From: Pseudonocardia sediminis
GTDB lineage: Bacteria > Actinomycetota > Actinomycetes > Mycobacteriales > Pseudonocardiaceae
Length of the DNA stretch: 64,000 nt
Direction of reading: 5' to 3'
Assembly (NCBI RefSeq): GCF_004217185.1
Contig: NZ_SHKL01000001.1
Coordinates: 4,710,001 to 4,774,000, forward strand
Below, in pieces: positions 56,427 through 64,000 of the stretch. The notes below the pieces were generated by a model. It was given only the letters and a program-made list of their open reading frames with translations. It ran no database searches and had not been told where the DNA came from. The position numbers were made by a program, and so were the translations under genes. How positions within the stretch are numbered: the first letter of the stretch is position 1; every line of letters starts with the position of its first letter.

Positions 56427-58597
56427 CGTCGCCGGCCCGCCTGCCGTGTCTGCGGCGGGCCGTTGCGCGGCGCGGTGTTGCCGGCCGACATCGCGGCGCG
56501 GCGCTCACCGGCCGCGTCCCACCGGGCGTAGGCGTCGACGATGTCGCCGACCAGGCGGTGGCGAACCACGTCGGCGCTGTCGAGCGTCGCGAAGTGCACG
56601 TCGTCGACGCCGTCGAGGATCTCCCGCACGACCTGCAGGCCGGACTTGGCGTGGCCCGGCAGGTCGATCTGGGTGACGTCACCGGTGACCACGATCCGCG
56701 ACCCGAACCCGAGGCGGGTCAGGAACATCTTCATCTGTTCCGGAGTGGTGTTCTGCGCCTCGTCGAGAATGATGAAGGCGTCGTTGAGCGTGTTGTGCGT
56801 GACGATGAAGTCCTCGGTCACGTACAGCGAGTCGGCTGCGGCGACCGAGATACAGACACAGTCGGCCTCGCCCGCCGGTTCGATCGACTCGACGAACCGC
56901 ATCGGCCGCCCGCCGCCGTCGGCGTCGTAGGCCGTGGCCTTGCGTGTCAACCGGAACGGGGCGAGTCCTGCGGGCAGCCGGATGTCGAGGACGTGTGCGT
57001 CGGACCGGTTGTGCACCGGTCGTCCCTTCGCGAGTCCGGGCCTGCGGCCCTCGGCGGTACGGGTCCTCGCGTAGGCGACCCCGCCGAGCGAGCGGACGAG
57101 GTACATGACGTCGTCACGCAGGCGGTCCGAGCACGAGGTGTACTGGATCCGGCAGGTGCGTCCACGCTGCCGGACCGGTCCGCCGTCGCTGTCGAGCAGT
57201 CCCTGCAGGACGGCGAGCCGGACCTCCGCGCTGTTGTTCAGATAGCCGGCGGGCACGAACTTCGTGTCCGAACGCGTCCCGGCCAGGCCGAGATCGCGCA
57301 GAATCGCCGTCACCGGGTTGGCCGTGATCACACCACCGCGGCCCCCTCCACCGACGCGGCGCAGGACGTAGTCGACCTCGGTCCTACGGATGAGCTCGAT
57401 GTCGGGCAGTGCCGCATCGAGGGCCTCGGCCAGTTCGGGGTCCTTCGTGGCGAACGCCGGCGTAGTGGTCGTCGTGAGGCACCCGTCGCCCAGGAGCAGA
57501 CCCAGTGCATAGGGGTCCATCGGCACGTCCTGCTCGGGGGACTGCACGGCACCGACCAGCGGCAGTTCGTACCGGTGGGCGTGCGACCAACGCAGCTTTC
57601 CGAGCATGTCCCGTGTCTGCAGGACACGCCCGTCCTTGCCCCGACGGCGGTCGTCCGGGGTCCTCACGTGCCACAGGTGCTCGCCACAGGCGAGTGTCGA
57701 CGCCCCGTCCTGGGTCGTCAGCCGGAAGACCTCCTTGTTCCCCTGGGGGTGGACCCCGAGCACCGGCGTCGGGCGCCCGTCGCTGCCGGTGACCATGTCG
57801 CCGACACGCAGGCTCCCGATCCGACGGAAACCGTCCGGGGTGAGCACCGGGGTATCGACCGGCTGTGCGCGTCCCCGCATGTACGCGAGCGGCGCCACCT
57901 CGATGGTTCCGGCCGCCATGAGTTTCGGAATGGAATCCGGGTCCAGCATGTCGTGCAGGGCGTCGTAGAGCGGGCGCAGGTACGGGTCGATCTTCTCGTA
58001 GAGCGTGCCGGGCAGGTAGCCCAGTCGCTCGCCGGCCTCGACCGCGGGGCGGGTCAGGATGATCCGGTTCACGGTCTTGGCCTGCAGCGCCTGCACGGCC
58101 TTGGCCATCGCGAGATAGGTCTTGCCGGTACCGGCGGGGCCGACACCGAACACGATGGTGTTCGAGTCGATGGAGTCGACATAGCGCTTCTGGTTCAGCG
58201 TCTTCGGGCGGATGGTCTTGCCGCGCCGGGACAGGATGTCGAGGCTCAGCACCTCCGCCGGGGACTCGCCGAGGCGCTCGCGGTCGTCGGCGCCCTCGTC
58301 GGAGAGCATCTCGACGGTCCGGCGCACGGCGTCGCCGGTCACCTGCTGACCGCGTTCGGCCAGGGTGATCAGCTCGGTGAACACGCGCTCGGCGAACGCG
58401 ACGTCGGCCGGCAGCCCGGTGAGGGTCAGCTCGTTGCCGCGGACGTGCACGTCGGCGGTCAGGGCGTCCTCGGCGGTGCGCAGGCTCTCGTCACTGGAAC
58501 CGAGGAGCGCGAGCAGTGCGGCGTCCGGCACGACCATGCGGGACCGGACCGTGCCGTCCCGTGCGTCGATGGGGCCGCCGGGTTCGGTTCCGGTCAA
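56423..58597 (-). CDS. phoH: PhoH-like ATPase interrupted by an intein
   Basis: The reading frame of 724 residues holds two PhoH parts around an intein. The first part (1-243) has the PhoH Walker A GPAGTGKTYLAMAKAV and RIILTRPAVEAGERLGYLPG. The second (603-724) starts TLNDAFIILDEAQNTTPEQM (Walker B), then RIVVTGDVTQIDLP. Joined, the host protein has about 365 residues, near normal length. PhoH proteins are predicted ATPases linked to RNA metabolism. TTG 58597 is taken as start, with ATG 58537 as an alternative. Confidence 0.93.
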   Translation of the reverse strand: MTGTEPGGPIDARDGTVRSRMVVPDAALLALLGSSDESLRTAEDALTADVHVRGNELTLTGLPADVAFAERVFTELITLAERGQQVTGDAVRRTVEMLSDEGADDRERLGESPAEVLSLDILSRRGKTIRPKTLNQKRYVDSIDSNTIVFGVGPAGTGKTYLAMAKAVQALQAKTVNRIILTRPAVEAGERLGYLPGTLYEKIDPYLRPLYDALHDMLDPDSIPKLMAAGTIEVAPLAYMRGRAQPVDTPVLTPDGFRRIGSLRVGDMVTGSDGRPTPVLGVHPQGNKEVFRLTTQDGASTLACGEHLWHVRTPDDRRRGKDGRVLQTRDMLGKLRWSHAHRYELPLVGAVQSPEQDVPMDPYALGLLLGDGCLTTTTTPAFATKDPELAEALDAALPDIELIRRTEVDYVLRRVGGGGRGGVITANPVTAILRDLGLAGTRSDTKFVPAGYLNNSAEVRLAVLQGLLDSDGGPVRQRGRTCRIQYTSCSDRLRDDVMYLVRSLGGVAYARTRTAEGRRPGLAKGRPVHNRSDAHVLDIRLPAGLAPFRLTRKATAYDADGGGRPMRFVESIEPAGEADCVCISVAAADSLYVTEDFIVTHNTLNDAFIILDEAQNTTPEQMKMFLTRLGFGSRIVVTGDVTQIDLPGHAKSGLQVVREILDGVDDVHFATLDSADVVRHRLVGDIVDAYARWDAAGERRAAMSAGNTAPRNGPPQTRQAGRRR
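56792..57868 (-). other. Class 3-type intein with LAGLIDADG homing endonuclease in PhoH
   Basis: Residues 244-602 of the phoH product form an intein of 359 residues. It starts with Ala (AQPVDTPVLTPDG), lacking the usual Cys or Ser nucleophile, and ends VTHN before Thr 603. The class 3 W-C-T set is present: Trp 309 (block B, EHLWHV), Cys 582 (block F, CVCISV) and Thr 600 (block G, VTHN). Between blocks B and F lie LGLLLGDG (about 365-372) and LQGLLDSDG (about 464-472), two LAGLIDADG motifs of a homing endonuclease. The site is the conserved RGR|TLND junction just before Walker B. Confidence 0.93.
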
Positions 58598-58718
58598 GGG
58601 TGCAATCGCCTGCCTTCGGTCTCGCCCGTGGTGGACGACGGCGATGGTACCGATCCCACGGGGTACCGCACCCCCGCGTTTTCCCCGGGCCCCGGCCCCG
58701 GTGTCCTCCCGGCGACGT

Positions 58719-59264
58719 CTACTTGATCAGCTTCTGGACGTCGCGGAAACGCGGGTGGTGCGAGTTCGCGAGCCACTCGAACAGCACCATCTCGGTCGTG
58801 ACGACCTCGGCGCCGTGCTCGCGGGCACGGACCAGCGCGGCCCGGTGGTTGGCCGGGGTGCGGGAGCCGACGGCGTCGGCGACCAGCACGACCCGGTGTC
58901 CGCGCTCACGCAGCCCGATCACGGTCTGCAGCACGCAGACGTGCGCCTCGCAGCCGGCCACGACGATCCGCTCGGCTCCGCTGGGCGGCAGCACCGTCTC
59001 GAAGCCGGGCTCGGAGGTGGCCCCGAACGCGGTCTTCATCAGCACCATCTGCGGGTAGGCCGCCAGCTCGTCGACGGTCGGGCCGAGCCCGTCGGGGTTC
59101 TGCTCGGTGGCCGCGACCGGCACGTCGAGCATCCCCGCGGCCTCGGCGAGGCGCACGGCGTTCGCGACGACGGCCGGGCCGTCGGCGATCGCGGGCATCA
59201 GCCGTTTCTGGAAGTCGACCAACAGCAGCAGGGAACCGGGCGCGTCGACGAGCACGAGCGTCAT
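58719..59264 (-). CDS. Isochorismatase-like cysteine hydrolase
   Basis: The 181-residue protein has the family triad: Asp 17 (LLLVDFQ), Lys 77 (MKTAFG) and Cys 110 (CEAHVCVLQT). The product hydrolyses a small amide, ester or enol ether, substrate unknown. It is divergent from the CYTH gene. The gene splits the phoH-rsmE part of the conserved block. Confidence 0.88.
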   Translation of the reverse strand: MTLVLVDAPGSLLLLVDFQKRLMPAIADGPAVVANAVRLAEAAGMLDVPVAATEQNPDGLGPTVDELAAYPQMVLMKTAFGATSEPGFETVLPPSGAERIVVAGCEAHVCVLQTVIGLRERGHRVVLVADAVGSRTPANHRAALVRAREHGAEVVTTEMVLFEWLANSHHPRFRDVQKLIK

Positions 59265-59363
59265 CGTAGGCGGGGACCTATGATCGGGTCATCTCGCGCG
59301 AGCGCCCCGGCCCCCGGTGACCGCGGCGTTTCGTCGGCGACACAGGGGGAACAGCACAGCTCT

Positions 59364-60155
59364 ATGGGGTCGGACAAGTCGAAGAAGGGCAGCGTCGCGT
59401 CCGGGGGTTCCGGCGTCTGTCACCCGTGGACGGACCTCGCCGACGCGCAGAAGCGCGCGAGCACCGTCCGCCACGTGGAACTCAAGTTCCTCGTACCCGA
59501 GTCGAGCCACGACGCCGTCCTGAAGGCCCCCGAGCTCTCCCGCCGTGACGTCCGCACCCGGCAGGTGTGGTTCTTCGACACCCCGGACCTCGAGCTGCGT
59601 GACAGCGGGTTGATCCTGCGCGCACGGCGCAACAAGCGCGGCGACGACGACGCGGTGGTCAAGCTGCGCCGGGAGAGCCCGATCCCGCTGCCGGGACGGA
59701 TCCGGCGCTCGCCGAACCTGCGGGTGGAGCTGGACGCGCTGCCCGGGATGTCCTGGTGGTCCGCGGCGCTCGGGCGCTCGCTGGCCCCGGCCGCGATCCG
59801 TGCGGCGCTGCGTGGCCGTCGTCCGCTGAGCTCGCTGTTCTCGGCCGAACAGCGCGCCTTCGCCCGCGGCCACGCCGAGCACCGGATCGACCTCGACGGG
59901 TTGAGCAGGCTCGGGCCGATCGAGGTGGTGCGCCGCCGCACGGCGCCCCGCGACGGTGGACCCGGGCTGGTCGTCGAGGACTGGACCTACCCCGACGGCG
60001 CCCGCCTGGTCGAGGTGTCCGCGCGCTGCCGGGTCGACCGCGTCGCCGCGACCGCCGCGGCGGCCGGGCGTTTCCTCACCGAGCAGGGTGTCGACCCCGG
60101 GGCCGGGCAGCGGACCAAGACCGGGGCGTCGCTGGAGCATCTCTCGGGGCTGTGA
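59364..60155 (+). CDS. CYTH-domain protein, 263 aa
   Basis: The C-terminal 200 residues match the CYTH (triphosphate tunnel metalloenzyme) fold: HVELKFLVP near the start, VWFFDTPDLELRDSGLILRARRN, VVKLRRESP, and a late LVEVSARC. The N-terminal 35 residues are disordered. CYTH enzymes bind triphosphates through acidic and basic residues in the tunnel. ATG 59364 lies 14 bases after a GGGGGA, so the start is not certain. Confidence 0.8.
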   Translation: MGSDKSKKGSVASGGSGVCHPWTDLADAQKRASTVRHVELKFLVPESSHDAVLKAPELSRRDVRTRQVWFFDTPDLELRDSGLILRARRNKRGDDDAVVKLRRESPIPLPGRIRRSPNLRVELDALPGMSWWSAALGRSLAPAAIRAALRGRRPLSSLFSAEQRAFARGHAEHRIDLDGLSRLGPIEVVRRRTAPRDGGPGLVVEDWTYPDGARLVEVSARCRVDRVAATAAAAGRFLTEQGVDPGAGQRTKTGASLEHLSGL

Positions 60156-60170
60156 CGCCCTCCCCGCGGC

Positions 60171-61058
60171 TCAGCCCGCGGAGACGCGCTCCAGGGCCGC
60201 GGTGCAGGCCTTCCACGCCGGCGTCGTGACGTCGATCGGGGCGAAGTGGTCCGCGCCCTCGATCCGGACCAGCTCGGCCCGGTCCCCGGCGGCGACGGCG
60301 CGCTGCACGAAGCGTTCGCTCTGCGAGATCGGGACGTTCGCGTCGGCGGTGCCGTGCACGCACACCGAGGGGACGCCCAGCGGCGTCCGCTCGGCCGGGG
60401 AGCCGACGTCGTAGCGGTCGGGCACGTCGGACGGCCGCCCGCCCATCAGGTCCACCACCGCGCCGCCGCCGAGGGTCGCGCCGTCGATCAGGTCCAGCAC
60501 GCCGGCCTGGGACACGACGCCGGCCACCCGGACCTTCGGCGCCGCCCCGGGGCTGCCCGGCGGAAGACCGGGCCGGGCCGCGAGCCAGGCCGCGAGGTGC
60601 CCTCCCGCGGAATGCCCCAGCGTGTAGACGCGGCTCAGGTCCAGGCGGGTGCTGCCGAGCGTCGTGAGGTGGTCGACCGCGAGGGCGGCGTCGTCGAAGG
60701 TCGAGGTCCAGCCCCCGCCGCTGCCGACCCGGCGGTACTCGATGTTCCAGGTCGCCCAGCCGGCCCGGGCCAGGTCGGCGGCCAGCGGGCGGCCCAGCGA
60801 GAGGTCGTAGCCCGAGCGCCAGAAGCCGCCGTGGATCACCACGACGATGCCGCGCGCCGCGGCCGACCCGGCCGGGGCGGTGAACTCGCCGAACTGGCTG
60901 GCGTCCGAGCCGTAGGCCCGGCGCTCCGGGGTGGGCTCGGCGGTCGCCGACGTGCCCGGCCGGCCGCTCGGCGGGGAGCCGCCGCAGGACGCCAGGACCG
61001 GGACGGCGGCGAGCGCACCCAGCGACAGCAGGGACGCGCCGAAGCGGCGACGGCTCAT
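60171..61058 (-). CDS. Tat-type lipoprotein alpha/beta hydrolase
   Basis: The 295-residue product begins MSRRRFGASLLSLGALAAVPVLASC, a Tat (SRRRFG) plus lipobox (LASC) signal, so it is exported folded and anchored outside. The hydrolase domain has the oxyanion motif HGGFW, the nucleophile elbow GHSAGGH and a C-terminal GADHFAPID His. It fits esterases of the BD-FAE/HSL-like group. ATG 61058 follows GGGGAG. Confidence 0.88.
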   Translation of the reverse strand: MSRRRFGASLLSLGALAAVPVLASCGGSPPSGRPGTSATAEPTPERRAYGSDASQFGEFTAPAGSAAARGIVVVIHGGFWRSGYDLSLGRPLAADLARAGWATWNIEYRRVGSGGGWTSTFDDAALAVDHLTTLGSTRLDLSRVYTLGHSAGGHLAAWLAARPGLPPGSPGAAPKVRVAGVVSQAGVLDLIDGATLGGGAVVDLMGGRPSDVPDRYDVGSPAERTPLGVPSVCVHGTADANVPISQSERFVQRAVAAGDRAELVRIEGADHFAPIDVTTPAWKACTAALERVSAG

Positions 61059-61146
61059 CGCGGGCTCCCCGGGGACGGGGCGGGCGCTCCGCACGGTCGT
61101 CGTCGACGCGTCCGGTGCCGGGTGATCGAGGTCACGCACGGCGGGA

Positions 61147-61947
61147 TCATGGCACGACGGGAACGGTCGAGGGGGTCGTCGAGACCGATTCGGTGTCGCG
61201 GGCCCACCGTCCGGTCAGCACGCCGAGCGCCCCGAGCGCGACGCAGGCCGCGGTGGAGGCGCGCAGCACCTCCGGTCCCATCCGCACCGTGCGGGCGCCG
61301 GCGGCGATTAGCGCGTCGAGCTCCCGATCGTCGATCCCGCCCTCCGGACCGACGACGAGCAGGACCGTCCCGGCGGCGGGCAGCGCGACGTCGCGCAACC
61401 CTTCGGCCGCGGACTCGTGCAGCACCAGCGCCAGGTCGGCGTCCGCGATGCGCCGGGCGAGCGCCGCGGTGTCCACCGGCTCGGCGACGTCCGGGATCCA
61501 GGGGCGCCGCGCCTGCTTGGCCGCCTCGCGGACCGTCGTGCGCCAGCGGGCCAGGGCCTTCTCCCCGCGCGGTCCGGACTCCCAGCGGGCCACGCAGCGT
61601 GCGGCCCGCCACGGAAGGACCTCGTCCGCACCGGCCTCGGTGGCCGTCTCCACGGCCAGCTCGCCGCGGTCGCCCTTGACGAGGGCCTGCGCCACGGCGA
61701 CCCGCACGGCGGGCACGGCGACCCGGCGCACCGGGCCGACGTCGACCATCAGCGAGTCCCGCCCGGACTCCCCCGCGACGGCCTCGGCGACGGCGCCGCG
61801 GCCGTCGGAGAGCGAGACGTGCTCACCGGGACGGATCCGCTTGACCGTCGCCGCGTGCCGGCCCTCGGGCCCGGTCAGCTCCAGCGGCCCGCCGACGGCG
61901 GGCAGCGAGCCCAGGTCCTCGGCCAGGAACAGCGGCAGCGTGCTCAC
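61147..61947 (-). CDS. rsmE: 16S rRNA m3U1498 methyltransferase
   Basis: The 266-residue protein has the RsmE PUA-like N-terminus and a SPOUT C-terminal domain with ETATEAGADEVLPWRAARCVARW, REAAKQARRPWIP and the knot motif LVVGPEGGIDDREL, LGPEVLRASTA-like (RMGPEVLRASTA). It methylates U1498 of 16S rRNA. GTG 61947 lies six bases from the dnaJ stop. Confidence 0.95.
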   Translation of the reverse strand: MSTLPLFLAEDLGSLPAVGGPLELTGPEGRHAATVKRIRPGEHVSLSDGRGAVAEAVAGESGRDSLMVDVGPVRRVAVPAVRVAVAQALVKGDRGELAVETATEAGADEVLPWRAARCVARWESGPRGEKALARWRTTVREAAKQARRPWIPDVAEPVDTAALARRIADADLALVLHESAAEGLRDVALPAAGTVLLVVGPEGGIDDRELDALIAAGARTVRMGPEVLRASTAACVALGALGVLTGRWARDTESVSTTPSTVPVVP

Positions 61948-61952
61948 GGTGG

Positions 61953-63119
61953 TCAGCGGCCCCAGGTGTCGCGCAGGCGGGAGAACAGGCCGTGGCCGTT
62001 ACGGGCACCGCCGACCAGGTCCGGCTGCTCCTCGCCGCGGAGCTTGGCCAGCTGGCGCAGGAGCTCGGTCTGCTCCTTGTCCAGCTTCGTCGGCACCGCG
62101 ACCTCGACGTGCACCATCAGGTCGCCCGCGCCGTCCACGCGTCCGGTGGAGCGCAGCCGGGGCATGCCCTTGCCGCGCAGTGTCCGGACGGTGCCGGACT
62201 GGGTGCCGCCCTCGATCCGCAGCTCCTCGATCGAGTCGTCGAGCAGCTTGAGCGGCAGCGTCGCGCCCAGGGCGGCCGCGGTCATCGGCAGCGGGAGCGT
62301 GCAGTGCAGGTCCGCGCCGTCGCGGGTGAAGATCTCGTGCGGGGTCTCCTCGACCTCGACGTAGAGGTCCCCGGCCGGTCCCCCGCCGGAGCCGACCTCG
62401 CCCTGGCCGGCGAGCCGGACCCGCATCCCCTCGGCCACGCCGGCCGGGATCCGGACGGCGACCGAGCGACGCGAGCGCACCCGTCCGTCGCCGGCGCACT
62501 GACGGCAGGGGTCGGGGATGACCTCGCCGAAGCCGCGGCAGGTCGGGCACGGCCGCGACGTGACGACCTGGCCGAGGAACGAGCGCTGCACGCTCTGGAT
62601 CTCGCCGTTGCCGCCGCAGGTGTCGCAGATCGTCGGGCTCGAGCCCTCGGCACAGCCGGAGCCGGTGCACACGGTGCACAGCACGGCGGTGTCGACGGTC
62701 AGGTCGCGCTGCACGCCGGTGGAGCACTCCTGCAGGCTCAGCTCCATCCGGATCAGCGCGTCCGCACCGGGCTGGACCCGGCTGCGCGGGCCCCGGCCAC
62801 GGCCGCCACCGGCGGCGTTGCCGAAGAACGCGTCCATGATGTCGCCGAAGCCACCGAAGCCACCCCCGAACGGGTCGCCGCCTCCGCCGCCCCCGCCGCG
62901 GGGGTCCATCGGGTCGCCGCCGAGATCGACGACGCGGCGCTTCTCCGGGTCGGACAGCACCTCGTAGGCGGTGCTGACCTCCCGGAAGCGCTCCTGCGAC
63001 GTCGGGTCCGGGTTGACGTCGGGGTGCAGCTCCCGCGCCAGACGCCGGTACGCCCGCTTGATCTCGTCGGCCCCGGCGCCGCTGTCGACGCCCAGGATCC
63101 CGTAGTAGTCGCGTGCCAC
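61953..63119 (-). CDS. dnaJ: Chaperone protein DnaJ (DnaJ2-type)
   Basis: The 388-residue protein has the J domain with RRLARELHPDVNPD (His-Pro-Asp), a Gly/Phe-rich region (about residues 70-105) and four CxxCxGxG zinc repeats (CTVCTGSG, CDTCGGNG, CPTCRGFG, CRQCAGDG), followed by the peptide-binding domains. It stimulates DnaK. It lies next to hrcA as in mycobacteria (Rv2373c-Rv2374c). Confidence 0.96.
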   Translation of the reverse strand: MARDYYGILGVDSGAGADEIKRAYRRLARELHPDVNPDPTSQERFREVSTAYEVLSDPEKRRVVDLGGDPMDPRGGGGGGGDPFGGGFGGFGDIMDAFFGNAAGGGRGRGPRSRVQPGADALIRMELSLQECSTGVQRDLTVDTAVLCTVCTGSGCAEGSSPTICDTCGGNGEIQSVQRSFLGQVVTSRPCPTCRGFGEVIPDPCRQCAGDGRVRSRRSVAVRIPAGVAEGMRVRLAGQGEVGSGGGPAGDLYVEVEETPHEIFTRDGADLHCTLPLPMTAAALGATLPLKLLDDSIEELRIEGGTQSGTVRTLRGKGMPRLRSTGRVDGAGDLMVHVEVAVPTKLDKEQTELLRQLAKLRGEEQPDLVGGARNGHGLFSRLRDTWGR

Positions 63120-63197
63120 CTGGCTGTTCCCTCGTGGTCCTTCGTGTAGATCTGCCGCGGCGGAGTCCCGGCCGGGCCTTGACGGGCTGGAACGCCC

Positions 63198-64000
63198 CTA
63201 GCGTCCCGTCAGGATCTCACCCACGTATCGGGCGACGGCATCCACCGCCGAGATCGTGCCGGGGTAGTCCATCCGCGTCGGTCCGACGACGCCCATTCCG
63301 CCCAGCGGCGTCCCGGAGCCGTACCCGACGGTGACGACCGAGGCACCGCGCAGGTCCTCGGCCTCGTTCTCCTCGCCGATCCGCACCGTGACCAGGCCGG
63401 AGTCCTGCGACGAGGCGAGCAGCCGCAGCACCACGACCTGCTCCTCGAGCGCCTCCAGGACCTGGCGCAGCGAGCCCGGGAAGTCGGCGTGGTTGCGGGT
63501 CAGGTTCCCCGTCCCGCCCAGCACCAGTCGCTCCTCGGGGTGCTCGACGAGCGTCTCGATCAGCACCGTGGCCAGCGTGGTGAGCGGGGCCTGCAGGTCC
63601 GGCGGCCCGGCCTCGACCAGGTCGGCCACCGCGGCCGACGCCTCGCCGAGTCGCTGACCGGCCAGGGCACCGTTGAGCAGGTCGCGCAGGCGGGCGACGT
63701 CGGTGTCGGACAGGACGTCGCCGAGGTCGACGACGCGCTGGTCGACGCGTCCGGAGTCGGTGATCAGCACCAGCATCAGCCGGGCCGGGGTCAGCGCGAC
63801 GACCTCGAGGTGACGCACGGTGGAGCGGGTCAGCGTCGGGTACTGCACGACGGCGACCTGACGGGTGAGCTGGGCGAGGAGCCGGACGCTGCGGCGCAGC
63901 ACGTCGTCGAGGTCGACCGCGCCCTCGAGGAACGTCTGGATCGCGCGCCGCTCGGCCGACGACAGCGGCTTGACCGCGGCGATCCGGTCCACGAACTGGC
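63198..64000 (-). CDS. hrcA: Heat-inducible repressor HrcA, 5' part outside the window
   Basis: The last 267 codons are visible, ending in SAVDAVARYVGEILTGR. The frame continues beyond base 64000, so the N-terminal winged helix is missing. The visible part contains the HrcA GAF-like effector domain (QVAVVQYPTLTRSTVRHLEVVAL, LVLGGTGNLTRNHADFPG, VTVGYGSGTPLGGMGVVGPTRMDY). HrcA represses chaperone genes at CIRCE sites. Confidence 0.95.
   Translation of the reverse strand, partial: QFVDRIAAVKPLSSAERRAIQTFLEGAVDLDDVLRRSVRLLAQLTRQVAVVQYPTLTRSTVRHLEVVALTPARLMLVLITDSGRVDQRVVDLGDVLSDTDVARLRDLLNGALAGQRLGEASAAVADLVEAGPPDLQAPLTTLATVLIETLVEHPEERLVLGGTGNLTRNHADFPGSLRQVLEALEEQVVVLRLLASSQDSGLVTVRIGEENEAEDLRGASVVTVGYGSGTPLGGMGVVGPTRMDYPGTISAVDAVARYVGEILTGR

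Noticed and set aside
56558..58726. Open frame of 722 codons on the plus strand opposite phoH
   Set aside because: It is the antisense shadow of phoH and its intein, with no domain and no ribosome binding site.

Overview
The window comes from a high-GC actinomycete, most likely a member of the Pseudonocardiaceae (Pseudonocardia-like). Support: very high GC with G/C in third codon positions, frequent GTG starts, an ECF41 sigma factor, and a core-gene order (dnaG, dgt, glyS, smtB-zur, uppS, recO, era, corC, ybeY, phoH, rsmE, dnaJ, hrcA) that follows the Mycobacterium tuberculosis Rv2343c-Rv2374c block with local insertions. The genus is inferred.

Positions 1 to about 26.2 kb are the integrase-proximal end of an integrated temperate phage or phage-like element. 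It sits against the 3' end of a tRNA-Asn(GTT) gene (26208-26279), and its other end lies left of the window. No virion genes are seen; this is the integration, immunity, replication and early region. From the right it holds a tyrosine integrase, a small protein of unknown function, two XRE regulators facing each other across a phased operator array, an excisionase-like protein, a run of tiny genes including a WhiB-like protein, two copies of a divergent promoter-leader cassette, an ERF annealing protein preceded by an ERF-HNH chimera, HNH and endonuclease VII nucleases, SSB, a RHH regulator with its own palindrome, a BRO/KilAC antirepressor, a large membrane protein, a replisome organiser and DnaC-like loader pair, and a DUF5131 (phage Gp37/Gp68-like) protein. 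Nearly every junction is an ATGA, GTGA or TGATG overlap, so each leftward operon is likely one translationally coupled unit. Leftward operons start from four divergent hubs (about 2.9, 13.0, 19.1 and 24.0 kb), each of which also fires a short rightward cassette.

From 26.3 to 43.4 kb the host chromosome carries a YtxH-like protein, tam, dnaG, an ECF41 sigma factor paired with an AhpD-like protein, an EamA exporter beside a frameshifted MerR gene, a secreted HNH lipoprotein, dgt, a YdcF-like protein, an XdhC-like protein, two CNNM/CBS membrane proteins, glyS, and an AbiEi/DUF559-like gene flanked on both sides by matching arrays of 19-bp repeats.

From 43.6 to 64 kb come the SmtB-Zur zinc regulators, a Bcr/CflA-type exporter, uppS, an XRE regulator behind a phased TTCAGC array, recO, era, lhgO, a CorC-type protein, ybeY, a SAM methyltransferase, phoH interrupted by a 359-residue intein with class 3 (W-C-T) signature and a LAGLIDADG endonuclease, an isochorismatase-like hydrolase, a CYTH protein, a Tat-type lipoprotein hydrolase, rsmE, dnaJ and the partial hrcA. 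The most notable items are the phoH intein, the duplicated leader cassettes, the ERF-HNH chimera, the immunity operator array, and the repeat-flanked AbiEi-like gene.
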